Assembly (NCBI GenBank): GCA_019843655.1
Contig: JACDQD010000005.1
Location: 26,732,954 to 26,796,953, forward strand
DNA from: Lethocerus indicus
Lineage: Eukaryota > Arthropoda > Insecta > Hemiptera > Belostomatidae
DNA length: 64,000 nucleotides
Direction: 5' to 3'
The notes under the pieces are model-generated. The model was not told where the DNA came from. It ran no database searches and saw only the letters and a list, made by a program, of their open reading frames with translations. The position numbers were made by a program, and so were the translations under genes. How positions within the stretch are numbered: position 1 is the stretch's first letter; every line of letters begins with the position of its first letter. Positions 14,201-26,692 of this stretch are shown here, piece by piece.

Positions 14201-17200
14201 AATACAAGTAACATGAAACGAACAGCTATTTGTATATCGGTATTTACCGGACCGAAAACGGAGATTGAATTTCTTGCAATTCTACATTGAGGAATGTCAG
14301 AGGCTGATTTCTGCAAACCAATAAACATCTCCGCAATCATTGTACACAGTCCCACTACAATTATAATAAGTTGTTTGAAATAGTTCTTTGTATCAGACAA
14401 TTCGAGATGATCCTAGCTATTTTAATTATAATATAGGCTGTTCTTTTGTAATAATCTTGAAAATTGTGGGATCGCCCCTGAGAACGTTCGAACATATAAA
14501 CTCCAGAAGCTGAACGTCACTTCCAATTCAAAAAGCGGAGGGGCAAAATGTTGACGAAAAGCGTGTCGGTGAACAACAGTGCACACGGAATTGACATGCC
14601 TAAGTGCCTCACTAATTTGCTGAATCCTGAAGTGAATTGGCCTCACCCCGCGACAGGGCCGAGGAGGAGCGAATAAAGCTCCTGCCTCGCTCAAGAACCT
14701 TTTACCGTTTTCAATATAATCAAATTTTACGACGACAGTCTATCGATTCATAATATTTAAGTGAAATTGGCCAGAGCCAGATTTGTATATGTAGATATTG
14801 CGAAATGGGCTTGAGCCGGAATCTCCGTGGTGAGGTGGCCAGAGTGAGCCACTGGGCATGAGAAACGGCCCGATAACAAGCCGGCATTATATGGGAGGGG
14901 AAAAAAGAAAGACGAAAATTATTGGACAGCGGTAATAAAAAAGGAAAACATTATTCACGAGCCCACTATTTATGTTTATGCTTTTGCATTTGAAAAATAT
15001 TCGCGTAAACACCGACGGCATCACAATGGGACATGGGAGAAGTGCGTAGGTACAACAAGTTGTGGCTCGTTAGCCATCGGCGGAATGTGACCCATTTGAG
15101 TAGGCGGCCGGCCATACTATTTTCAGCTTTGAAATTTGTTATTGCATTGGCTTCTTTCTCCGGTGTCAACGGCGAAACGATAAATCACGCCGATCTCGTT
15201 GTTCTCCTCCCCCCCCCCCCCACCTGTCACGTTGTTGTTATTCATAAACGAGTAATTGATAATGCTAAGTAGTAAATCCGCGAATTGATTATGCATTGGG
15301 CCCGAGTCATACTCGGCCGTTAGTTTCGGCCCGGACAGATATATTGAAATGGTAACGTTTCAATTTCACCGACGGGTCTCCCGACCTCTGGTGTAGATTG
15401 CGTTTAAGAATAAATAACAGTAATGAGCGCTGAGACCGAAATAACTTAATTTATTTCGGGGCCGATACATCTGCCCTTACATTTTGCAATCGTATATTGT
15501 TCCCAGGTAATTGGGTCGATAGAAAAACAAGTTTTATGGGAACTGACGAGGGTTACGAATAATAATTTAAGTTAATTTTTCGGGGAAAATGTCCAGTCGG
15601 CCGACCGTTTTCAGCCATCGTCAGTGCGCGAATGCGGGCACTAGGAAACTCATAGACGACTGGCACAATCCCCAATCCACTGCGAATGTTATAAGTTAAA
15701 ATTAATTTAAAATTAATATATAGTTATTAATGATCCATTGTCTGTCCAAATGTTAGTTTATTGTTCCGAGTAAACAAAACTGTTGGTTTAAAACCGAATT
15801 TCAATTTAATTATTAATCTGTTTAGCATTACAATGGCTAACAAATAATTTTGTAGTTGATAATTGATTCTGTTATTCGAGGTTTAATTTCCGCTGAAAGA
15901 TACCTATGCTGAACAATGGCCAATTGTTAAATATTACTTTAACAATGATATCGAGGTTTTGTATTGCTTGCAGATAAATAGGACAATAATAATTCGTCCA
16001 ATTTGATAACGCTCAAGGTGCTGCCGGTACCGTTTTACGGTTTTACCGAATTACAGACAAAACACAATAATTATTTTTGATAAATAGGCTTACTTGAAAA
16101 TTGAAATGGGGTTCGGTTAATTGCACTGAAACAGTACGCCGTTCGGTAAAAAAACAGGATGGAAAAAAGATAGACGAAAAGTATGTGGAACGTGCCTCAG
16201 CAGTTATCTGGTTATCACTATCCGGGAGAATATGACCGGGAAGTAATGACGTATACTACGTGTACTATATTGAAAGAAATATTCTGGTTCCCGGCCAATA
16301 GTAACTTAATAGTATAAATATAAATGTATACTATAACCACCACCTTAATTCTAATGAATATACTGAAATTTACGATCCCCCCTCGTTTAATCAGGTGGAA
16401 TTTTACCTTAATTACAAATTGCAGGTAACCGATTCGCTCAATGTATTGCTACCGTTATGAATTTGTGCCGACAATGTTCACAATCCCCGAAATTAATTGT
16501 CACACTCCATAGATTAAAACTGAACCACGCATGTGGATTGCCAAAACTGACAGATCGTTTCTCAAAACACATTTCATAATATTTCTCATAGCCAATATGG
16601 AATGAATGTCATCTTCCAAAATCGCATACTCCGGAAAAATATGAATAACTCATTTGCATCCAGAACAGGAGATTGATTGGCTTCATGGAATTCTGGCATC
16701 TGAATGGTTTTTTTTTTAATTCTCAAGGTAGTTTTCCTCTTGAATATTGAAGTGTTTCCGTTAGGAACTTCTGAGCGGCCCAGATTGATGGGACGAAGCA
16801 TTGTTGAGGTGGAGTGTTGTACCGGAATTCAGCGGTCTAATTTAGAGGGCGAGTGTGCTGACACTAACACCGGTGTTAGTTGGACGGGGACGCGGGCGCC
16901 AATTTATACGTCCCCAGTCGCTAATGCTCCTTATAGCCCCAGCGCTAAATACGGTATAACCAATTCGGCATTTGCATATTGCGCGTACTGCGCTCTCGGT
17001 CCGAATTTTTTAGCACATTTCCCAGACGATGATAACTACAGACCGCAGAACCGATCGTGAAATTCGCTCGAAATGTCTTCAATCCCCCGATTATTCTTAT
17101 CGGACTGGAATTTAGGAAGAAATCAAATATATGAAACTTGGATAAAATACGCTCCATCTAGGTATGTTCTAACTATATACGTAATGCGGATTTGATGGAA

Positions 17201-17680
17201 GGAACCATTCAATAATTATACTCCCTTTAACTCATTGTGAAAATCCATTCATAGCTCCTGTCCTGCAACATTACAGAATACGTTATTCCATCCGTTTTCT
17301 TGTTTCGTTGGTTTCATAACGATATATTGAGTTTTATAACGCCTAGTTTTTGGGTGGTGTCTGTGCCTGCTGGGGCGTAACTCCCGCCGGGGCCTGATCA
17401 GAAGGTCCGCTTTCGGTTCTTTGTGGACCTCGGCAAGCGCTTCCGACTCAAAGCGGCCTCTTCTCCACCGGAAGTGGCCTTAATTAAAACTTAGTCTACT
17501 CTTAAAGCGCCGGTTTCAGAGGGGAACCGCTTTATAATTATGCCGAATACTTATTAATTAAACAATATTTTTGGCCGCGTTTAAAATCCAATTTATCAGA
17601 TATATGAACTATGAATTTTGTATAAAAACGTGATGAACGCGCGCATACATATTGTTTAGTGAAAATCCGAAAGGGCATAA

Positions 17681-17720
17681 ACATATAGTATGATGTCATG
17701 ACATATAGTATGATACATAT
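17681..17720. repeat. 20-bp tandem duplication
   Basis: ACATATAGTATGATGTCATG is followed directly by ACATATAGTATGATACATAT. The first 14 bases are identical. Confidence 0.85.
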
Positions 17721-20365
17721 AGGAAAGTCGGGAAAGATTTCCCATTGTGATTCTTCCTTCTGCTAATTTATCAGGCTGCTTCCTGTTCCTTTTATCAAAT
17801 CCTAACGCTTTCCCGTGCGACATCAATTGTGTTGCCATCTTTAAAGATATTTGGTTACGTCAGCTGTGAAAAATGAGGAAAATGGTGCGTGCGATATAAT
17901 TTTATTGAAATAAAAAAAAATTCCGTTCGAGTTGTATAAAGCGGAACATAGATTCCAGTTGATACGTTCCAGACAGTGTTCGAATAGTGTTCTAAGAAAG
18001 GAGGAAGTATGCCTGTCACGCCGTCAGCTCCGAACTGAAATCTGTTACTTCCAGTGAGGAACTCAAAAGTGATTGAATTACCGGTACAATTAACGGCGGC
18101 TTCTAATCTTCGGGCGGCTTCCCAATTAAACGGGATCTTAATCGACTCTCTTCACCGATTCCTCAAAGCAGAAATGCCAGTCGTTTCCCTCTTTACAGTA
18201 CCTTCCTTAAAAGGAATATAGACAGTAGATTCTTGTAGAAGAGGTCGACACTCATTTGAAAAAAAATTTGTATTTGAAATAATTTTTCCTATCCGTCTCT
18301 TCTTACTTTTTGGTCTTGACCTAGTTAGCGATTTCGTCTAAATTGTGATTGCAGTTCCGAATGTAGGACGGGCCGGTTACTACACAGTAGCAGTGCTAAC
18401 AGGATGTCTTAGCGCAATATTGGTTGAGGGTAGCTACTACTGCTAATGAGCGTCGAACTGCGTTAAATTTTCGGCGAACGATGATTTCTCGACTCAGCCC
18501 CTCGGGTAAGGGCCTCGATATGTCTCGGAAATTGAAGCTACCTACTGGATACTATACAATAAGGCTGAACCTATGAAAATGTACGCATTCATCGATGTTG
18601 TGCAGTTTATTTGAGGAACTAGACCAATGAACGAACTCAATAAGTTTCCGTCGCCTTCACCGAGGAATCGAAACAGGCCGGCTTACCATATATCGAATAA
18701 TCGAGTCAGTTACACTTGTGTGGTGATATTGAGTCTGGAGGCCGATGCCCTCTACCAGCCAGTGCCAGTACTGAAAAAATTCAGACGACCGAAGCAGGGA
18801 GGAAAGCTGGCAAAGAGACTGGGCACTGTCCAAGCCGAGATCACGGAGGGAGCCAACATCAGATGACCAACGGGGGGGGGGAAGGGACTTTAACGCTTTC
18901 TAATCTAATTAATAGATTTTCAGGGACGGGCCGCAAATATCTGGGCCTTATTTAATATTGTGGCTGCGGATGACTTTCCCCGGAGGCCCACATATAGGAA
19001 GGAGGGACACTGAACGGGGCGGGGGAGACGATATGGGCCCAGGGAGCGTGCGGTGAATCAAACACAATGCACTCTGAATGCTAATCCATCTCCAATTCAA
19101 TATTCAGGCTCCATCGGCGGCATTCAACTCAACTGCCACTTTCACGCTTAATACGGACGGATCCGCTCCTATTTTCACCTCTCCGTACATGACCCAACCA
19201 TACGCTAAATACTCTTTTTTCGCGCGTCTGAATTTCTCGCCATTCCGTATATGATAGTCAGGTACGTTTAGGCACGTTGGTACCCGGTCCCGCGGAGAGA
19301 CAATACAACAGCTAAGTACGGAAGACAATTCTGGAGTTATTTCAGGTACAGTTGTATAAAAAGAACCTCAAATAATTCCATAGCACTCTGAAAAACTCTG
19401 CTCCCAATAGAGTGCAGATATGAGGCCACCGCTCCCAATATAAATGGTTAATTTTAAAATTTTAAGTAGTCCGCAACAAACAGTTCAAGATAAGGAAACT
19501 AATCATCAAACCTACCGGATAGGGTTCATTGTAGCAAATCAGCATTCAGTTATCAGATAACTGAATATATAATATTGAATATACAACAATTCCTTACCAT
19601 GGGTGTTTTAAAGGTTTAAAACCAGGTCTAGATGCTTATAATGCACACAGGACATTAATACCTTAGTTAAAAACGAATACACTGCAAAAATTACAAAGGA
19701 AAACAATCGCCATTACACGCATAATAACCAGGACTCGGATCTCTCATGCTGAAAATTCACCTCATCGGTCCGATTACGAGGACGGTCGACATAAAATTAA
19801 ATTAACATATCAAAGGTTAACATTAGTAAACTTCGATTCGAGCGTGTATTCATGAGGTAAAGACGGAGTTTGTTTGCACGGACCTTTACAATGTTTAGTT
19901 AGCCTAAATTCGGTTTATTTGATGGGCGGTTCAGCGAATTATTTTTTAGAGATTGCATCTCTTTTAGACTACTGCACGGCGCAATAGGAGCACTCTGTTC
20001 GAATCTCATCATTATTAAAACCAATGTTCTATTATTCCGACCCATAACGTTTTTTTTACCGTTACTATTTCTATTTACCAATAATCTTTAAGTAGATATA
20101 AATTTATTTTATTTTTCTGTTGGTACAACGCACGGGTCGTAATTATCTGGACCGTCGATTTCAAGCTGCAAGCTTTCGAGGCAGAGGCAATACCCGCGGG
20201 TACTTCTCCTGAAGTGTGACTACTTCTCTGTATTTTCACAACACTTGGCCCCTAATTGTACCCCGACTGGCGTTGCACATTGTGAAAGTTTACGCTATTC
20301 AGTCGACCACTGCTAATGTGCAGGAAACGGCGGAGACGGAAATGGCTTCAAAGATTCATCGAAGC

Positions 20366-20400
20366 AAGGTTATTCTCCATCGGAAAGAATAACCTTTTTT
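20366..20400. repeat. 11-bp perfect hairpin followed by T run
   Basis: AAGGTTATTCT (20366-20376) pairs with AGAATAACCTT (20386-20396) around a 9-base loop. The T run 20395-20400 overlaps the end. A second small hairpin (GCTTC/GAAGC) lies just before it. The shape resembles a short transcript end, but no gene is attached to it. Confidence 0.6.
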
Positions 20401-22089
20401 CTCAAACTTAAAATATTACAAGTCTACAAACTATTACTTAAACACTAATACAGCGAAATTGATCAGCCTATCAACAATATTTATTTAAAACGATTGCTCT
20501 AACAAGGTGTTTTAAAACATGATTTGTTGTTAACGATTTTATTCGAATTCTTATTCGACAAAGTCCGACATCTTTTACATTCAACTTCATACTTCATGGA
20601 AACGGAAAAAAAGTCCGTTTAGATAATAGTTCCCATTTAGACTCTGAAAATGACCATGACCGTCATTACCGATGTGACAATTAACAAGGCAATTATTTTC
20701 TCTCTGTGTTTACCACTTCGTACGTGTATTTACGATTGTTCCTTTCGTGTCAGGATAAACGTCCGGAGCGACTGTTTACTCCTAAACTCAATAATTAAAA
20801 GCAATAACTGGCAAAAATCATTAATAAAATAACAATTAGCAAGAAAATCCGCTTCGTTGGCGAAAGTACATCACTTTATAATCCAGGGACCGGCGGTAAA
20901 AAGCCGAAAGTAGCCCAGGTTTGCTGCACATACATAAACATTCTATAATTATTATACTTATTCAACAGGTCAAATAAAATACAAGTGTAATAGAGGCGGC
21001 AGTACGGATCTGAGAAAAAACCAATGAGAAGGTTAGATCCTGTTCAAGCGTAAAGGCGCAATGGCATTAACGCGATAACTGGTTAAATTTCCATACTAAG
21101 TATTCAAGGCTTCAAGTAAGGATTAAAATGTAACAGTAACCGACAAGATTGTAGAAACTTTAATCACGCTGTTTGCGCTGCTGTATAACTCTACATGAAG
21201 AAGGATTACACCTTGCATATTTCTAGTTTTCATCATCAAACAGATAGAACTTTATTGAAATATAAAATATTCAGTCTTTAGTATTACTAAGTAATTGTCC
21301 TTATGAGACATATGGCATATTTCAATGTAGTGGACTACGCTGGAGACAGCATAAAATCGTACAGAAACTAATGAAAATGTTTTCTTTAAGCTAATAAATA
21401 TATGCATATATGAATAGGCGGGGATTAATCACTGCATCATGGTCCATATGCGTAACAAATAAATTACTGTAGAAATAAAAGGCAGAATCACCACTCATTT
21501 CGCGATTTTCTTAGGGTCCGTTAGTACCAGAGTCCGGTACTTAAGTAAGTCGGCTGACAGATGTGCTAATATATTTCACAGTCATACTGCTATCGCGAAA
21601 CTATTAAAAGAACTATGTTATTCAATAATTCTAAAACAAATAAGCATTTTAATTTCAAGACTACTTTATGTTTCAGTGTATGGTTCCATCGGCATGCTTA
21701 GGACCATTGAATATTTAGTATAAAGTAGGATAAAAAAAGTTCATTTGAATAAAGATTATTGTTTCTCATATTCGACCTTTAATTGTTTTTTCGTCAATGG
21801 AGTTCATTTACTTGCGAAAGATAAGAACTTTTGTGACGCAGGCCCGATGTAATTCAACTAGTGCTTTATCGTAGCCGGGTACTATTCCAAATTATCACAT
21901 AACAACAACACGGCCACTTAACCCTAAACAAGGTTATTGAATGGATTACTCTTAAACATATTCAAATGATTGTAAAAAAATAACCGAATATATTGTTATT
22001 AGCCTAATGTTAATTTTGTTAAATAAAAAAACTGCTATTCACGGAAACACGCATGACATCCAGGTTCTATGGAAAAAGAATTCTTCAGT

Positions 22090-22130
22090 GGGTGCCCTAA
22101 CATCCAAAATGTTTCAACACCTTAATATAC
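22090..22130 (+). repeat. Spacer fragment of the hammerhead fold-back family
   Basis: GTGCCCTAACATCCAAAATG followed by TTTCAACACC is nearly identical to 25815-25843 and related to the spacer at 26531-26550 of the complete element. No core is recognisable next to it; a weak core lies about 650 bases downstream at 22756. Confidence 0.4.
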
Positions 22131-22754
22131 TTACAATAACTTAAAGAGGAACAGAAGAACGCTTACTTTCGATGAGAATCCAAAATCGGCCCTAACTGAC
22201 CATAACAATTATTTCTATCCGATCCGCTATATATTTTTAATATAAGCATAAAATTTCAAATGTATGACAACAAATATAAGTAATAAGAAATTTATTATTA
22301 ATCTAGTTTTGAGGTTTTTATAGATACCCATCGAGGTTCTAAGGAATCAGAATCCTTTGGCTATAATGAGGACGTTTTATGTGGTTGTCATAATTTGACT
22401 AATAATAATTGGTAACACACCTACCTAATCTGGACATATGTATGTATTTATAATGCCGGCAACCGGTTGCTATCATTTTGAAGCTTTCAAGCTCGGATGT
22501 TGGCGACGCCCGAAGCGCGACTATTTTACAACATCCCGTTTTTTCATTGTTGGCTGTGTGTAATTTGACCGACGGCCTTGTTCTCTTCTCCCAACAACTG
22601 CAATATGTTCGCCGAGGGCTGTCCCACGGCCGAAAATGTATTCGCCGCCAGCAATTCATCTCAAGAGCAACCAAATTGAAACATAAAGATACTGGAAATT
22701 GAATCCACCTTCAGCTCAACAGGTGTTAACTGACTTGCCCATATTATTGACGGA

Positions 22755-22786
22755 ATGATACTGACGATGGCGAGAAGCGGGCATAA
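22755..22786 (+). repeat. Decayed hammerhead-family core
   Basis: The segment reads ATACTGACGATGGCGAGAAG then CGGGCATAAAAT. The first half of the core is intact and the second half diverged. Confidence 0.4.
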
Positions 22787-25755
22787 AATGCAATTATAAA
22801 TTAGCAAAATTAAATTGATCAAGTCTCCCTTCACATGGTCGATTGTTATTTTAAAATAATGGAAATTATTAGAAGGGCTAATATTATCCGTCGTCAACAT
22901 GAAAATCATGTCTGAAAGCATGGAGACGTTATATTCAACTTTTATCATATAAAACGAATATATGAAATTTAATCTCTAATACTAGAAATATATAATACAG
23001 ATTGATTTTAACGTAAACCATCTCGAACTTAATTTATTTTCAAATATTTTTATTCAAATATTGGTGTCATACGTATTGAAAACCTGGCTATCATTATGAA
23101 CGGTGCATGTGTAAATATTTAAACTAGAATTAACGATTGTCGTTACAACTCTGCAGTTCTAGAGTCGCGGCTATTGCAATGACACTATTGTATGCGTCGA
23201 ATGTTCAACCTATTAAACTGGCAGAAACAACGCGCTGTGAATACAGAGACGTTCGATTATGAAAATGCGAACCTATCCGCTGATGAATACATTGCAACGA
23301 GTATTCGAGGTTAGTAAATGATCTTTGTATCCATTTGGCTGTTACCAAATAATTTTGGCCATATTAAATTACTCGAGAATACTCATGAATGATAAAAAAA
23401 TGGTAAACTTCTAAAAGGTCGTTAGTACAATATTAATATAAATAGATAGAAAAGATAAAAATATTAATCCATATTAATCCAAAAATTTTACATACTATAG
23501 TGGCAGAATCGAGCTCGAAGGCACCCAATCATTTTTCTACGTTGGCGAAAAATGCAACAGGTGCAGTTCAATTTAGACTTTTCTGCTTCTCGGAAACTCA
23601 GGATATAAAGAAAGAACCCGATAGAGCTTTGTTAACGTTTGAATTTAACTTAAATGTAACTAAGTTGTACTTGGTTTGTAGCCTAGACATGATAGTTTAT
23701 TAATGCAATAAACCGTTTATTATCCTTGACAGTATAATATATTTCTATTAATTTAATAAACCAAAAGCAATTTTAAAAACTCATGGTCCTAACAAATGTT
23801 TTTTGACATTAGAAACTGACATTGTTTTCTTTTTTCAAACTACCTGATAATGTTCTACAGTCCGGATGTACATTCGACTTTGTTATAATTAAAAACTGCG
23901 GACTTTTCTACCAATAGACATGCTTTGCTACAATACATGGAATAGGGAAGGAATACATTCCCATTGTCCATAACTTACCAATGAACACGCTAAAGTCGAA
24001 TTAGAGACCAGCGGGTGAGGAAGATTTAAAAACCGCAATTTAAAATAATGTGCAAACTGAAGTTGGGATAGATGTTTTGAATTCATAGTTTCTTTCCTAC
24101 AACTGAAAACAATACTATGTTTTCCCCAACAAATTGATATCGCTAAATGAGGTTCGTTACAGCCACCAAAGCGCCGGGGTAATCGACGTTCTTTTAAAGT
24201 TGTAAAATTACAAAAAATACCGAAGATACCGATAATTATAAGATTTGTCGACAAAATTTGTGTTTTATGTCATGCCTAACGTTTTTTATGTTTATAATTA
24301 CTAGTTGTTTCAGTTTACTATCTCCCTGTTAAAATTTTCAGTGTATATTATGACTATCTCCGTTTACGGGATTTTGGAAGCAACAGGTACATCAATGGTA
24401 CTTACCGGTCTGGTTTGATTCACTGTTACTTTTGACTAGCGTCTAAGAGGATCCGTCTATTTCTAGACTGGGGACGCTTTTCACTGGAGCTTGTCCATCC
24501 GCTTGTCGGACCTCCCTCGCGAACAACACTCTAGAGTAACTATGAGAAGGTGAGAGGAGAAAAGAACTCCAAGTGTGAAGTGTGCACCGTTAGAGGGGTG
24601 ATAAGGAGGCGAGTCGGTGTCCAGATAGTGACAAGGAAAGGCCGTGCGAGTGACTGAGCCCGTTGGCCCTCCCTTCTTACACAGGTGACACGCCTCTCTC
24701 ACTCTCCGTCGGAAGGCCGCACAACACACCAGCCCCTACTCCAACACCAGCATAGAATAGACACAACGCATACAGCCTACACACACTAGTCTCCCTCACA
24801 GAAGTCCACTCATTTCCATATAAGTAAGCGTAAGAAAATCAATTTTGAACAATATCAATTGGGTGAAGCGGGGATGCCACTCAAGATTCGAGAAAACTGG
24901 CGAGTGGAGTCCGAAAATTCCAAGGGCGACGTAGGGTGTTACCTTGAGTTTAATACATTTCATGATAAGGCCAAACGCTTTCATCACACATGAATTTTTA
25001 GCATTGAAATGAGATCGGTACAAATCAATCTCTCCCACCCCCCAAAAAACCACTGAAATATTATTTTATGATAACGTATTTTTACTGAACGAAATGCAAG
25101 ATTCGTAATAAAACAAAATGCATAATACACGTAATTCTTCTTCACTTGTTTTTCAACACTCGAAGCAGACTCACTTCTCAAAAGACTCGTACGTTGGGGT
25201 ACTCATATCTGGACACAACGCCGTATTTGTAATCGAAAAAAAACGTTCTGAAAACTCCTGCGTATCCGATGAAATACTATCAGGTATCTTCGGTACAGCA
25301 CGCCTGTTGATATTTAAAAGGACTATACTATTGAGATTATAACAAAATCTCTCAATTGTCACAATTTATTGAAGCGATAAAATGATAATCATATTTTTCA
25401 TTGGTCGCTCTGAAATGAAACGTAGTACACGGATGTTATAATATTGTGGCGCGTGTTATGGTGGAATGTTTGGCGTTAAGAGTTATATAGTACAGTCTTC
25501 CTCGGGGGAAATTAATCGCAATGAGAAAGGGCCGTGAGGAAGCCACTACAATTTGAGATTAAACATTGCGGGCTTCTTTCATTCAACCTCAATTTCTCCT
25601 CTCGCCGTATTTTCCCCGGTTTTAATTTATTTTTTAATTACATTTGGCTTATACTGGGACTGTATCATTTCATTGTATTATATTAAGGAGTAACTCGAAA
25701 TTTTATATCTGCATCCAGCTGCAAATGAGCGCCTACGTTGCCATTTCCCTTCTGT

Positions 25756-25850
25756 ATAGCTTCTCACCATCTTCAATAGTACGATGACAGCGACACTGTA
25801 TATACGTGTGACGCCTTAACATTCAAAATGTTTCAACACTTTCACCGCTT
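25756..25850 (+). repeat. Partial copy of the hammerhead fold-back family
   Basis: The minus strand of 25760-25782 reads GTACTATTGAAGATGGTGAG, the inverted core of the family. It is followed on the plus strand by GATGACAGCGACACTGTA and by GCCTTAACATTCAAAATGTT. This is the same order as the left arm plus spacer of the 26-kb element (inverted core, CAGT-rich spacer, GCCC-AACATCCAAA motif). The outer arms are lost. Confidence 0.5.
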
Positions 25851-26410
25851 TAAGGTTCATCACTGCACTATGAGAACAATGTTAAAAGCAGGAAAACAAG
25901 TTTTTGGACCGAACAAGTGGGACGTGGTTTAGGTGATATCTGAAGTTGTCAACAAACGAAGTATGTAATGAATTGTCTAAGGGGGCTTCCCCGTAATGCC
26001 GGACGGCTTTGTATTTTCCCCCCGGAGATAATTCAAATTACTCGGAATATAAATGGCGAGGAAAATTAATCGCTCGACAGGCTTTTTCTGTAAACACTAA
26101 TGGAAAAATCGCCGCCAACACGGCACAAGACCGGAACCAGTTGTATCTGTTACGAGATGCGAAACAAGTTTGGAAGTATTCGGAAGCAGGAAGCTGGCCA
26201 TCGGCGTTGTTCGGCAGCCTCGCGAGTTGTTCCCTCAGTTACACGTTTCGAGTTCATCCGTTTCCTGTGTACCGAGTACCGGCCGGGACGCAGGTTTTCA
26301 AAATATTGATGCACCACGGTCGGCGGACACTGAATACGCCAAATGTCAACAGTGGCACGGGGTCAAGTTCATCCAACAAATAACAGAACCTCAGGACCAA
26401 ACCCTGTCTT

Positions 26411-26692
26411 GTAGGTTCGTGATGTTTCTGTCTCCTCTCGTTGGTTTGCTCTTTTGCTAGACCGGTTTCGGCTGCTCGCCAGTACAGACGGCTGTCTGAC
26501 AGTACACGTGACAGTGACAGTGCAGTGAGGATGCCCAAAAAACATCCAAAGTGCTAACAGTGACTAACACCGCTACTGAAGATGGCGAGCAGCCGAAACC
26601 GGTCTAGCAAAAGACCAAACCAGTGAGAGGAGACAGAAACATCACGAACCTACAGTATTCCAACCCCTCGCAGACCATAAAACAGGTATATT
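26411..26692 (+). mobile_element. 282-bp fold-back element with hammerhead-like core and 12-bp target duplication
   Basis: The element is flanked by perfect 12-bp direct repeats (AAACCCTGTCTT at 26399-26410 and 26693-26704), which mark a single insertion event. Its left arm (26411-26487) is the reverse complement of 26570-26653. The outer 50 bases differ at 3 sites and the next 20 are identical; the left arm then lacks 6 bases (GAAGAT) present in the right arm. The spacer (26488-26569) holds short CAGTGA-type repeats and a segment, GCCCAAAAAACATCCAAA, shared with copies near 22.1 and 25.8 kb. After the ribozyme-like core (26572-26608) comes a tail ending ACAGGTATATT. There is no protein-coding frame, so it is non-autonomous. 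The 12-bp duplication and partial inverted head suggest insertion by target-primed reverse transcription, as in Penelope-like elements; the family assignment is inference. Confidence 0.75.
26572..26608 (+). ncRNA. Candidate type I hammerhead ribozyme
   Basis: Read 5'-3': GCUA (26572-26575, stem I), CUGAAGA (26576-26582, the conserved CUGANGA box), one extra U (26583), GGC-gagca-GCC (26584-26594, stem II), GAAA (26595-26598), CC/GG closed by A-U (26598-26603, stem III, self-complementary ACCGGU), then the GUC cleavage triplet ending at 26604 and UAGC (26605-26608), the exact complement of the first stem I strand. This matches the hammerhead core in every conserved box. The very short palindromic stem III is known from animal hammerheads that act as dimers. 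The one deviation is the unpaired U between A9 and stem II, which could lower or abolish activity. Sequence-based call; activity is unknown. Confidence 0.55.

Larger units (their letters stand above)
11248..22089. other. Non-coding region
   Basis: No gene recognised. GC-rich islands lie at about 11590-11770, 17340-17540 and 18620-19080 in otherwise AT-rich DNA. A short TG/CA-rich stretch lies at 12790-12840. The perfect hairpin CCGAG-tcata-CTCGG lies at about 15302-15317. Confidence 0.5.

Noticed and set aside
22399..22702. Cys-rich minus frame and overlapping plus frame
   Set aside because: No known cysteine pattern or domain, and frames occur on both strands of the same segment.
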